In this document: piece by piece, positions 35,553 to 47,135 of the stretch
Position numbering within the stretch: position 1 is the first letter of the stretch
How the letters are laid out: the number at the start of each line of letters is the position of its first letter
Made by a program: the position numbers and the translations under genes
Origin: Rhizopus sp. PT2906
Taxonomy: Eukaryota > Mucoromycota > Mucoromycetes > Mucorales > Rhizopodaceae
NCBI GenBank assembly: GCA_025529335.1
Contig: JAMYHX010000216.1
Span: 1-64,000 of the forward strand
DNA: 64,000 nucleotides
Reading direction: 5' to 3'
The notes under the pieces: generated by a model
What the model saw: only the letters and a program-made list of their open reading frames with translations
Databases searched by the model: none
What the model was told of the DNA's origin: nothing

Positions 35553-36030
35553 ATGCCTGTTGCTACTACGACATTTCTTAATAAAGCACAATCTTATTCT
35601 ATCTTAGGTGAAATTCCAACAGTAGGAGCTGCGCAGCAAGAAAAAAAAAAAGGACAAATGTAAAACCGGCTCAAGAACTGATCATTACCTTTGATTTTTT
35701 GAAGGAGATATTAAACCAGTTGAATAAATTCTCAGAACTGAAAGAATTCTACCTCGTTATGGTCAATGCGCCTATCTATAGCCACGAAGAGATTTGATAA
35801 TTCGATTACCAGCAGCAGTAGGTACAGATACATCTCCTGGTTTACGCCAACTTTATCATTGTATTTAAAGTTCACTGTTTGAATGTACATCCACCATGTG
35901 GAACTACAGAATTTAATACATTTTTGTCCAGTTGTACTACTTCTAAATATGGAAAAAGCGCATTTTGCAGAATCGATCACTGGATACGACGCAGCAACGT
36001 CAAGACTTGATCAATCAAAACTTCATCGAA
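35553..36030 (+). pseudogene. Second IS630/Tc1-type transposase relic
   Basis: Blocks in the order expected for a DDE transposase, but in different frames: AQSYSILGEIPTVGA (35583 on; family form T..ILGAI), then FLKEILNQLNKFSELKEFYL and VMVNAPIYSHEEI (35694-35791), then RYRYISWFTPTLSLY (about 35815), where the family has RGYRYIYLPPYSP. The invariant aspartate of V-M-D-NAP is Val. Several stops are present. It lies between UGT copy A and the ABC transporter, inside the inverted-repeat interval. Confidence 0.6.
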
Positions 36031-36372
36031 ATAAATAATGCACAGTTTGCATAAACTTCATAGAACGTCATCGTGTTTTCTTATTCATTTGCTACTAAAG
36101 CACACGTTTAATCTTGCGAAATATACAATGTCAAACGACTGATAACGGGAACGGAGGTAGTTTTTCCGGTACGTGTGTACCAAAATGAGGATGGGGAGAC
36201 GTAATCTCACTGTAGATCAGCTATCAACAAAGAATGAATAATATAATTAGAAATTTTTCTCTTTTCTAAGGAAAAAGAAACTTTGATTGGCAAACGGAAC
36301 GAGCTCAGCTTGTCTTGTATAAAAATCCAAAATTTCGATCCCACTTGTTTTTTATTCTTTTTTTTTTCTTTA
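36031..36372. other. ABC transporter promoter region
   Basis: AT-rich with a T-rich leader directly before the ATG at 36373. No specific site recognised. Confidence 0.5.
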
Positions 36373-39300
36373 ATGGAAGAAAAAAGTGAAGTAAACACTC
36401 CTACGGATTCACTCCATCCTCGGAACAATAATGACAACTCCTCATCAAGTACAGCCAATGGTTATACAATAGGTCAACAAGGCACATACGGTGAAACAGA
36501 TGTCAATCAAGTCGATATTGAAGGTATCATCTATTATCTTTTTTTATACATATAATTTACTCATAAACTTTAGATGCAAAGAATCAATATAGTGAACTTC
36601 GACGCGAATTAACAGCACTTAGTCAGAGAACAACACCTTCCAAGATAGAGGAAGGCCGGGTCAGTAGTGATGAGTTTAATCTCGATGAATTTCTACATGG
36701 CATATCCAAAGAGTTGGACGAAAATGGTCGAAAACGTAAACATTTGGGTGTTCTTTGGGAGAATCTGCATGTAGAGGTAACGATCGCCCTCGCTTCATCA
36801 TTACTGCTTTTCTAAATGCATTTTATGCATAGGGTCTTGGCGCCGATGCATTTACTATTCCGACCGTCTTTAGTAATATTATGTCCGTCTTCAGCATATG
36901 GAAATTGTTTAAAAAGAATAAAAATACAAGTACAAAAATCATCCTTCATGATCTCACCGGATGTTGTCGAGACGGTGAAATGCTTTTGGTGCTCGGACGT
37001 CCTGGCGCTGGATGCAGTTCTTTTCTTAAAGTGATTGCCAACATGCGTGGATCATATACAAAAATCACAGGTGATATCAGTTATGGAGGTATCGATCCCC
37101 ACGTATTCGCAGAGCGGTATCAAGGCCAAGTATGTTACAATGAAGAAGAAGATCAACATTATCCTACACTTACGACCAAACAAACACTTCAATTTGCATT
37201 AAGAACAAAAACACCCGGTCAGCGACTTCCCGAGCAATCAAAGTCTGATTTCGTGAATCGTGTCCTTTATTTGCTTGGCAACATGCTTGGTTTAACAAAA
37301 CAGATGAACACAATGGTTGGCAACGCATTTGTTCGAGGTCTATCCGGAGGAGAGCGTAAGCGACTGTCAATTGCTGAGCAGATGACAACCCGAAGTACAA
37401 TCAACTGCTGGGACTGCTCTACACGTGGTCTAGATGCCGCTTCTGCTTTGGACTACGTACGCTCACTACGTATCATGACCGATATCTTTGACATCACGAC
37501 TATCGCTACACTTTACCAAGCATCTAATAGCATTTACAACATTTTTGATAAAGTCTTGGTTCTGGATGAAGGTTACTGCATCTTTTTTGGCCCTACAGAT
37601 GCAGCCAAACCTTATTTTGAATCTCTTGGCTTCTACTGTCCTCCTCGTAAATCAACGCCAGACTTTCTGACTGGTCTCTGTAATCCACTTGAACGTGAAT
37701 TCAGACCAGGTTTCGAAGACATCGCACCAAAACATGCTTCCGAATTTCAGGATCGCTATTATCAATCCGAAATCTATCAGCAGATGATGCAAGACTTTAA
37801 CAATTACAAAGAAGCCGTTCAAAAGGAAAACAATGCAGCTGCTTTTGAGGATGCTATTCGAGAAGAGCATCAAAAACGCGCATCAAAGAGATCACCTTAT
37901 ATTGCATCATTCTACCAACAAGTCAAGGCATTAACCATTCGTCAGTATCATCTACTCATCAAAGACCAACAAGCACTCATCTCTCGGTATGGAACCATTT
38001 TGATCCAATCACTGATCACTGCCTCCTGTTTCTTTAAACTCCCACTGACAGCAACAGGTGCCTTCTCTCGTGGTGGTGCGCTCTTCTTTGCGGTCTTGTT
38101 CAACTCATTTATCTCTCAATCCGAACTTGTGCGGTTCTTGACAGGTCGACCCATTCTTGAAAAGCACAAGCAGTACGCGCTATATAGACCGTCTGCGTTT
38201 TATATTGCACAAGTGATTATGGACATCCCGTATGCTATCGTCCAAGGTAAGATTTTTTTCAATGACTACTCTTTGCTCAAAGCCTAACTTCATCATATAG
38301 TTCTCTTGTTTGAAATTTGTTCTTACTTTATGATGGGTCTCAATTTGACCGCTGGACGATTCTTTACTTTTTTCATTGTACTCTTCTTTATCAACATGTG
38401 TATGAACGGTTTCTTTCGTTTCTTTGGCGCCATCACATCTAGCTTTTTCCTTGCCACGCAAATCACCGGTGTCTTAATGATCGCTATTACCTCGTACACA
38501 GGCTACACGATTCCTTATAAGAAAATGCATCCCTGGCTGTTTTGGATTTATTACATCAACCCAATCGCGTACGCTTACAAGGCCCTGTTATCCAACGAGA
38601 TGCACGGCCAAATATATTCATGTGAAGGCTTGGGTAATGCTGTCCCCTATGGCCCTGGATATGATGACTGGAACTATAAAGTTTGCACAATGCAAGGCGG
38701 TAGGCCAGGTGAACCGTACGTCCGTGGAGACGATTACCTTCTTGAGGCACTCAACTACAAGCCTTGGCAGCTTTGGGCGCCTGATTTTGTTGTAGTTGTT
38801 GCCTTCTTTTTGTTTTTCACTCTACTTACAGCATTGGCTATGGAACGGGGTGGTATAAGCAAAGCCGCTTCATTGACAAAGTTGTATCTTCCTGGAAAGG
38901 CGCCCAAGCCGCGTACTGAAGCAGAGGAGGATGAACGCCGACGCCGACAGAACAAGGTGACTGAAAGCATGGACAAGATTTCGACAGGAACCACTTTTTC
39001 GTGGCAGCATGTTAATTATACAGTACCTATCAAAGGTGGTTCACTTCAGTTGTTGAATGATATCGGTGGTATTGTTAAGCCAGGAAACCTGACTGCTCTT
39101 ATGGGCTCTTCTGGTGCTGGTAAGACTACCCTGCTGGACGTTCTGGCCCGTAGAAAGACGATTGGTAAAGTGGAAGGCAATCTTTATTTAAATGGCGAAG
39201 TTCTGATGAATGACTTTGAACGTATCACTGGATACTGTGAGCAAATGGACATTCATCAGCCCAAGGTCACAGTACGTGAAGCACTTCAGTTTTCTGCATC

Positions 39301-40882
39301 CTTGCGACAGCCTTACGAAGTACCTCAAGAGGAAAAGTTTCAGTATGTCGAACAGATCATTCAGTTGTTAGAGATGGAAGATATAGCAGATGCACAAATT
39401 GGTGACGTAGGTTCAGGTTTTGGTATCTCAGTCGAAGAGCGAAAACGACTGACGATCGGTATGGAACTCGTTGGTAAACCTCAGCTGCTCTTCTTGGATG
39501 AGCCCACGTCCGGCCTTGATGCTCAAAGTTCATACAATATTATTCGATTCATCCGTAAGCTAGCCGATGCAGGATGGCCCGTACTCTGTACCATCCATCA
39601 GCCCTCTGCTATCCTCTTTGAGCACTTTGATCATCTCCTGCTTTTGGTTCGTGGTGGCCGTACAGCTTATCATGGTGAAATCGGTAAAGATTCACGCACG
39701 ATGATCGATTATTTTGAACGAAACGGGGGCCCTCGCTGCCCACCTGACGCTAATCCTGCTGAATACATTCTGGAAGTCGTTGGTGCTGGTACAGCCGGAA
39801 AAGTCACTCAGAACTGGGCAGACATTTGGGAAAAATCAGATGAAGCCAAAGCACTTGCAGCCGAGCTTGAGGAAATCCATCAGAACGCCAACAAGAACCC
39901 TAGCCGTCAGGCACGTACGTACGCAACTCCCTTTTGGACCCAGTTCCGTCTGGTCTATACTCGTATGGCGCTCGCATACTGGCGTACGCCTGAATACAAT
40001 ATTGGTCGATTCATGAACTTAATGTTTACCTCTCTTGTTACCGGTTTCACATTTTGGAAGCTTGGCAATACATCTTCTGATATGCTCTATAAGGTGTTTG
40101 CCCTCTTTAGTACATTTATTATGGCTATGACAATGATTATCTTGGCTCAACCAAAGTTTATGATGGAACGTATTTACTTTAGACGCGAGTACGCCTCCAG
40201 ATACTATGGATGGCTTCCATTTGGTATCTCTGCTATTTTGGTTGAACTACCTTATATCGTATTCTTTGCTGCTGCTTACATGTGTGGATTTTACTGGACA
40301 GCAGGTATGAGGAACACGCCAGAAGCGTGTGGATACTTTTATATTACCTTTGTTGTTCTCGTCTGTTGGGCTGTAACTCTTGGTTTCGTCATCGCGGCGA
40401 TTGCTGAAATACCTACAATGGCTGCCGTGATCAATCCGCTTGTGATCTCGTTGCTCATCCTTTTCTGTGGTCTCATGCAATCGCCCTTTGCTATGCCTCG
40501 TTTCTGGAGCTCGTGGATGTACTGGATTGACCCGTTCCACTATTATATCGAAGGGCTTGCCGTGAATGAACTGTCAGATCTTCAAGTTGTATGCACAGAC
40601 GATGACCTCCTTAAGTTTACACCTCCTCCCGGTCAAACCTGTGGTCAATATATGCAAAACTTCATGTCACAGGCGACAGGATATATTGCCAACCCTGATG
40701 CGATGCAACCAGAGCAATGTGGATACTGTACCTATAAATCTGGCTCTCAATTTTATGAAACTAATATGGGATGGAGTGCAGCACACAAATGGAGAAACTT
40801 TGGTATCCTTGTAGCCTTTTTCTTCTTTAACATTTTTGTGTTTTTGGTCATGGTTTATTTCAAGAGAAAGGGAAGACGTTAG
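36373..40882 (+). CDS. Full-size PDR-type ABC transporter (ABCG)
   Basis: Plasma-membrane efflux pump of the pleiotropic drug resistance family. Exons: 36373-36523, 36574-36776, 36833-38246, 38301-40882; 1449 aa, NBD1-TMD1-NBD2-TMD2. NBD1 has the PDR-typical Walker A with Cys for Lys (GRPGAGCSS, near residue 173), signature LSGGERKRLSI (near 288) and the degenerate Walker B/H-loop region (INCWDCSTRGLD, TLYQAS). NBD2 has canonical Walker A GSSGAGKTT (near 857), Walker B LLFLDEPTSGLD and the altered signature VEERKRLTIG. This asymmetry, one degenerate and one catalytic site, is normal for the family. It lies between the two UGT copies and beside an esterase, consistent with xenobiotic handling; substrate unknown. 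Intact. Confidence 0.97.
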
Positions 40883-41048
40883 ATCTAGAAAAGATATTGT
40901 TCCATAATAATGGATTGTATGTACAATATTAAAATAAAAACCCATGTGTACAAAGTAATAAAACCGTATTATATGCTTAAAGATACAGCTTGAATGGAAG
41001 CTTCCTTAACGCTTTGCCTTGTATGCTAAATTTACGGAGAAGCATATA
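40883..41048. other. 3' flank of the ABC transporter
   Basis: AT-rich, poly(A)-signal-like AATAAA at 40929-40934. Confidence 0.5.
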
Positions 41049-41590
41049 ATGCCATCAATTAGAAGAGTCTTGTTAAAAGATGCATGCCAAGGCCACTATT
41101 ATGCCATGTGAGTATGCTCGATTATTATTGTCTACTTCTATACTAACCACTGTATATCATACTCTTGAATAGGATTGACAAACCGGGCAAAAGCTGCAAG
41201 AAGCCCAATTTTATGATTGGCACAAAGACCAAAGCCAAAGAGGTCTACTTTTTCGTAGAGGTGAAAAAGACCAGTGGCCACAAGCAAGTATCAGCCGAAA
41301 GACGATCACACGAAACTCATGAAGCAGATGAAAGAATCTGTTGACGCCCAGCTGCGCCTCAGGTTCAAACCCTTTCTTGATCTTTGGGTTGAAAGTATGC
41401 TCTCATTTTGCGTGTCGTTTACTAAAAAAAGAACACGGTATCTAATGTAGATACTTTAATGGGCTTTCGATGCACGCTCTTTCGAATGAAGCTTCTTGAA
41501 GATGGAGTATACATGTCTGTAGCAATTGATCGCTTTTTTCGGTTAAAAGATCTCACTTATCTTCGATTGTCAAGGTACTAATTGTAAACC
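41049..41590 (+). pseudogene. Decayed element-associated protein of unknown family
   Basis: Translates in alternating frames: MPSIRRVLLKDACQGHYYAM then stop; DKPGKSCKKPNFMIGTKTKA, VYFFVEVKK (41175-41265); KYQPKDDHTKLMKQMKESVD (41286-41350, shifted by one base); then LFRMKLLEDGVYMSVAIDRF (41475 on). The succession reads as one ancestral protein damaged by frameshifts. The style (lysine-rich 'F.(I/V)G...K.VYF.VEV.' core) recalls uncharacterised repeat-associated proteins of Mucorales genomes, but that recollection is weak and I assign no function. Confidence 0.35.
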
Positions 41591-42324
41591 GGAATTTCTG
41601 AGGCATGTGGCTAAGCTCCCAGAAACGTATTTGAAGATTACTCAAGTAAACGCTTTCATACTGTTAAGAATAATACTAATTAAAGCATCTAAAAATATTT
41701 AAAAAAGAAATGGTCATATTTGGTTACATATTGTGTAATTGTAACACTACTAATATTAATGAGCATTTGTTTAATCATTGGGGGGGTCTCTTTATTTTAT
41801 GCATCAACAAAAGAAAAAAAGGGAACAGTCAAGGTCCTTACGGCCGTGTTTTATCCAATCACAGTGACAGAAAATCGTCTTGTTTTGACGCACTGGAATT
41901 TCTACCTTGGAAATTCATGTAACATATATTCTTCGACTTCACTCTAAATATGACTCATGGGCAGTTGTCGGAAAGCTATTGTACCTTGTGAAATAGGGAA
42001 AGTAAAGTTGGCCAGGCGAAAGTTGCCTCAAGTGGAGACTGAACTCTTTTTTCACGAATACACTATCTTCATTACTCACCAGTTTAATAGAGCATACGAC
42101 CCTACACATGCGAAAGTCTGAAAAGATAATAGGCATACGCTACAAAGGTTGTGAGAATTATCCCTAAAAGTTCCATCCGAATCTCTCCTTCACTCAAACA
42201 AAAAGTCCTAAAAACAGGATATCATATGATGTTGTGACTATTTACTGTTTAAATACATTTATAAAAAGAACAATAGAAGGGAAACGGTGAAATAGTAACT
42301 GTATTTATTATTTATTTTACAATC
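41591..42324. other. Intergenic before the esterase
   Basis: Short overlapping open frames only (41710-41947); none has recognisable motifs. The final 60 bp is the AT-rich leader of the esterase gene. Confidence 0.4.
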
Positions 42325-43460
42325 ATGACAAACGAAGTTCCATCCCATGTTTTGAATCCTGCCCATATACAATACATGGCAGCAGTTCCTGACGTTGACC
42401 CGTCTCTGTTAACCATTGATATGATCCGAAAAGTTGTCTCTGGTCAATCCTGTCCTCATGAGCCAAAACCAGAGGCACCCACTCAATCGATCCAAGTTCC
42501 AACTGACGATGGACACTCGGTCAAAGTTGATATCTACAGACCAAAGGATGTGCTACCTGAAACTGTACTCCCCATATTGATTTACATGTAAGTTTACATA
42601 TCCAATGTATGATGTGGTTAATACTCATAACGTAGACCTGGCGGAGGATGGTGTTTACCACCTCAGGGCTGTCATTATCATATTGCTTCAAAGGTAAAAG
42701 CTTAGTTGTTGGCTCGTGATCAGAGTTGCTAATAGAATGTGAGGGAAAAATAGCTTGCGGTTGATGGACATTGTGCTGTGCTCTTTGTCAACTATTCTAT
42801 TAGTCCTGAAGTAAAGTTTCCTGTGGCAGCTAATGAATGCTTTTCTGTTTTCAATTGGATAATGGATGCTGAGAATGCGAAAAAGATTGCAGTCGATCCT
42901 AGCCGTGTCGTAGTCGCTGGCGATTCTGCTGGAGGAAACCTGACGGTTGCTCTCACACGTAATTAAACATACTACTGCTTCATCTATTTACTAATTCTTT
43001 TTTTTTTCTAGTACTTGCTAAAAGACACGGTATACACCAAGCTATTAAGCGTCAAATGCTTTTCTATCCTATTCTTGATGCAACATGGAGCAGTGAATCA
43101 TACAAGATTTATGGTGATAAAAACTATTTCTCGTCTCGCTTCCTTAACCAACTACTTTGGGACAACTATAAATCATCTGACGCCGATGTACAGAATGTCC
43201 TTGCTTGCCCTGCCCGTTCCACTGTTGATGAACTAAAAGAGTTCCCTTCCGCTTTTATTGTCACGTCAGAGGTTGATCCTCTTCGTGATGAAGCTGAAGA
43301 GTATTCTAAAAAGTTATTGCTTGCAGGTGTCCAAGTTTCGTCCATGAGAGTGTTACATGCTATGCACGGATTCTTGTCAGTTCCGGGACTATTTTGTGAA
43401 GAATCTCTGAATGTTATTGATGCAGTATCTGGTATTCTCAGAAGGACATTTGCCAAATAA
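42325..43460 (+). CDS. Alpha/beta-hydrolase esterase, HSL/GDXG type
   Basis: Predicted carboxylesterase or lipase-like hydrolase. Exons: 42325-42587, 42636-42693, 42754-42958, 43012-43460; 324 aa. The nucleophile elbow is GDSAGGN (exon 3), the acid is in SEVDPLRDEAE and the histidine in LHAMHGFL. The oxyanion motif, HGGG in this family, is PGGGW here; the first position is encoded just after the exon 1-2 junction (ATA CCT GGC GGA), so alternative splicing does not obviously restore His. It probably acts on small acyl esters. Position between the ABC transporter and UGT copy B suggests a joint role in detoxification. Confidence 0.88.
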
Positions 43461-44208
43461 TGAGTCCATTGATTAATAAAATATTTGATTACTTAAAGTC
43501 TTTTGTTTAAAAAAGACTGTGAAAGGAATACATGTATCAATGTTTTTTCTGATGGTACATATGTCCTAATATAGAAGAGATAGAATTGCTTTATTTGTAA
43601 TGTAAACATATCATAGGCAACGTAAAAGCCATGCTAGGTAAAATGTGAATGCCTATTCTCCATCCCTCTCGCTCTCTTTTGGCTTATCGAAAATTAAAAA
43701 TGATATAGATCGCTTTCTTGCAAGGAAAAAAAAATAGCCTGCCCGCGAGCTATTTTAAGGTAAAGGTTAAATTAATAAACTAGAGGCAGGCAGTGTATAA
43801 ACGCAGTTACACAAAATCATTCAGAAAACCTAATCTAACAGAAAAGAAGAGTAACATTTAATGCATTACAGCAGAAAACCATTACATAAAGCGGTTTCCC
43901 ATCCTGTTAGCAAGTTATTCTCCTTTGAGTGATTGGGCCATATCTATAATGATACATAAACTAAGAAAATAGGCATAATTAAATCCTAAATACTTCATTA
44001 AGGCAGGACACTATCTATGTTACACATTCTGTGCTTGATCAGATCATAGTACTGATTTTTTTGATATTAAATGAGCCAATCTGGAGAAAAGGAAAATTAC
44101 AATTCCAGGACTGAGTTTAATAGCTATGCAAGTGTTTCAAACAGTACTTAAATAGGGATCGTCGTTTCTGTTTGTCCTCATAGAATTGGCTGTATATTAC
44201 TGCTAAAA
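43461..44208. other. Intergenic with a small hairpin
   Basis: AT-rich. An 8-bp inverted repeat AAAATAGC / GCTATTTT with a 10-nt GC-rich loop lies at 43731-43756. No gene recognised. Confidence 0.5.
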
Positions 44209-46057
44209 ATGAAGCTAGCCACCATTACCTTTGCCTTACTTCTAGCTGCAGGCAATTTTATCTTTGGGTCTGCAGAACAGACAACCTTTGATCTGGAACC
44301 GGACTTCCGTACCCAAAAGAACATCTTATTCTCCTGTAGTACAGGTGGATCTTCGCATATTGTTTGGGTACTTTCTATTCTTGAAGAACTTCAAGCTAGA
44401 GGTCATCACACTATTTATTATACTAGAGTAAGTTAACAAGTGTGCTATGCAACAAACTACTTACAATCATAACGATAGGAAGATCATGCCAAATTCATTA
44501 AAGGTTTTCCCTCTATTGAATTGAACATTGGAGGCCCTGCTATGATGACAAAGGAAGAGTATACCACTTTTTTTTTCCAAAAAATTACAGGATATTAGTC
44601 CTGTAGACTTTTTCGCAGACGTAACGAAGCTTTTGTTAAACCAAAGCTTTGACGGTAACAAGTATTCCCTTTTTGCTACATTACCCTGAGACTAACATTC
44701 ATAATAGACTACTTCAAGCACCGAGATATATTTAGTAAAAAAAAGGTGGACCTCGCTATTTGTGATCACTTCACGACAGCTTGTGTTGATGCTGCTCACG
44801 ACGCTAAAATACCCTTTATAGTTACCTCTGCATTCGCCCATAGTCCAGGTATACAAAGACATGGCTTCATTTACAAAAGCAAGACTGACATACTCCGAAT
44901 TAGATTCTTCTGCTCCCTACGTTAACAGCGACATTCTCGCTGCACATCACCCTACTGTCAAGGGTCTTTCTTTTTATGAAAGACTTCAAGACAAAATTAT
45001 CAACCCTCTGCACTTCCTTCTCAAGACATGGCCCACAATTGAAGAATTTAATAAGAAGATGCGAGCTGCCGGCGTAGAACCAGCATCAAGCCCTATGGAA
45101 AAGTGGCAAGACTCTTTCAAGCTTGTCAACTCCTTCTTTGGCTTTGAGCCTTCTCGTCCTATTGGTCCACTTGTAGAATTTGTAGGCCCCATTATCCCCA
45201 AAACGCATCCTGTTCTCAGTGCTGATCTTCAGCAGTTCCTGGATAATCATCGCAGAGTTGTCTATGTCGCTTTTGGTCAAATGGCTACCCCCAGTCGCAA
45301 AGACATTCAGCTGATCTTGACATCACTTTTGGAAAACATGGAGGCAGGCAAGCTCGATGGAGTCATCTGGGGTACCCGTGGCATCCAAGACCTCTTTCCC
45401 GAGTACTTGACAACACGTTCCAACACTACATATGATGTAGGAAGCTTCTTTGATAAGCCAGCGAATGGCAGCAACATTGCTTTTGTCAATTGGGCACCAC
45501 AAGTAGCTATCCTTCATCATCCTTCGACTGCCATGTTCATAACACACGGTGGTGCAGGCTCTCTTTTTGAATCGATGTATGAAGGCGTTCCTGTAGCCAT
45601 CTTTCCTTTCTTTGGCGACCAGCCTGGTAATGCTAAAACGATGGAAGAATTAGGCATTGGTCGCTGGTTGAAGAGAAACTATGACCAATCGACGGCAACT
45701 GCTCTTATTGAAGAAATCCTTGAGGACAAGACAGGCAAATACAAGCGTAATATCAACCGTTTCAAGGCTATAGCTCAAGTCAGATCAAGAAGTGGAGTCA
45801 TTCGTGGAGCTGATATTGTTGAAGAGGCTCTGTTTACACATGAAGACGGAAAAATAACTCATAGAAGAGATGTCCGAAGAGAGCTCTCATTCATTAAAGC
45901 ATACAACCTAGACATCTACGCATTTGTGGCTGCTTTCTTGGTTGCGCTCGTATCCAGTGCAGGATACCTTGTATATAAAGCGTACTTGTATATCCAAAAG
46001 AACACAGATCTGCTTGCTCAGCAAAAGTCCACAAGCCAAAAGTTAAAGAAGATATAA
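44209..46057 (+). pseudogene. UDP-glycosyltransferase, copy B (one-base frameshift)
   Basis: Same exon structure as copy A: 44209-44427, 44479-44654, 44708-44848, 44904-46057. Exons 1, 3 and 4 have exactly the lengths of copy A (219, 141, 1154 nt). In exon 2 a run of nine T (44568-44576) shifts the frame and leads to TAG shortly after (FFFQKITGY then stop); one T fewer would restore the family frame (LQDISPVDFFADV). Everything else, including signal peptide, donor-binding motif, membrane helix and the KxKxx tail, is intact, and the 3' 1,041 bp matches copy A. It may be a fresh pseudogene, a homopolymer sequencing error, or a polymorphic allele. A product starting inside exon 4 (44861 frame) would lack the N-terminal acceptor domain. 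Confidence 0.85.
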
Positions 46058-46189
46058 AGACGTTATACTCTGTTCATTGTTGAAGTATGTATATAGAAAT
46101 AAGAATAAACTAGAACTTTAGATAACCCATTTTGGAATACTCAATATGTACTGTCTTTTTCGTTAATCAATGACCATAATAGTGCCTTT
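45149..46189 (+). repeat. Right arm of 1,041-bp inverted repeat
   Basis: Matches the reverse complement of 31730-32770. The identity covers coding and 3' non-coding DNA, which argues against selection on the protein as its cause. Confidence 0.9.
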
Positions 46190-46700
46190 TATTGTACAAG
46201 TCGAACTTCAATGTCATTTATCTCAAAATAAGCAATACCATGGCAGCGGATGTTATGCTGAACTAGAAGGCCCATACGTCCTTTGACTTCAACAGCTTTC
46301 TCTGTTGTCAATATCATAAGCTTACCGATATTCTCTATTAACATTCAATTCTTTTTTGAAAATGGAAAAGGTTCTGCTGTCAATGAGTATGGCAGACCTA
46401 AACCAATGGATTCTATTGTTGATGAGGAACAGTTTCGTCTTGAAACAATAAGCTCTCATAGACAATATTTAGCTCAGCTGCCTCTAAATCCTCCTCTTCA
46501 TTATGCTCCACAGATTCTCGATTGGATTTAAATCTGGTGATTGTGATGTCCAGGACATCCTGTTTATACCATTTGACTCTCTCCATTTGGCAGCAATTTT
46601 CGCTCTATGGATGAGTGTGTCATCTTCCATGAGCACAGTGTTTTATATTATCAAAAAAAACAGTTCAATACTTTTAAGACACTTTTATTCGATAGTATAA
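46190..46700 (+). pseudogene. Unknown decayed coding relic
   Basis: Starts at the outer edge of the repeat. Two open blocks in different frames: 46283-46531 (NEYGRPKPMDSIVDEEQFRL, SSHRQYLAQLPLN) and 46503-46700 (CDVQDILFIPFDSLHLAAIF, STVFYIIKK). Composition looks like real protein, but no family was recognised. Probably one damaged gene or element. Confidence 0.3.
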
Positions 46701-47100
46701 AGCTCTCGTTAAAAGGGTGTTTATAGTCAATGATTTGAAAATCTACTACATGTGTCTACATGCTTGATGAATTTACTTGTGGTTGATTATGGTTCTAATT
46801 CATTTTCAATAACGTAGTATTGCCTAAGGGGCTATCGCTGAGGATCTAACTTGTAGGTTTATTCTTTGATGTGCTAATTATATTATTGATTACAACAAAA
46901 TGTAAGACTCAGCATTTAAATCAAACGTATTGATTGACGTTAAAGTAATTGCTGACAGGATAGTTTATTGCTATTTATTCACATGCTTAACTATGCAAGC
47001 CCACTATAAAGTCAACCAATGAGGAATGAAGAATGGTGTTCTCCTTGATATGACCTCCTTGAAATAATTCATGCAGTCCATCAATTTTTCAACTCAGGGA
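46701..47100. other. Intergenic AT-rich stretch
   Basis: Nothing supported. Confidence 0.4.
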
Positions 47101-47135
47101 CGTTTTTCAAAGCCACAATGTAAACAAACCAAAAA

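Noticed and set aside
36283..36372. In-frame N-terminal extension of the ABC transporter
   Set aside because: It does not begin with ATG and runs through the T-rich leader; the ATG at 36373 gives the acidic, Ser-rich N-terminus usual for PDR proteins.
40247..40945. Antisense open frames at the end of the ABC transporter
   Set aside because: No family motifs; explained by the strongly coding plus strand.
41360..41375. GGTTCAAACCC, resembling a tRNA T-loop
   Set aside because: No matching acceptor, D or anticodon arms around it; it lies within the protein relic.
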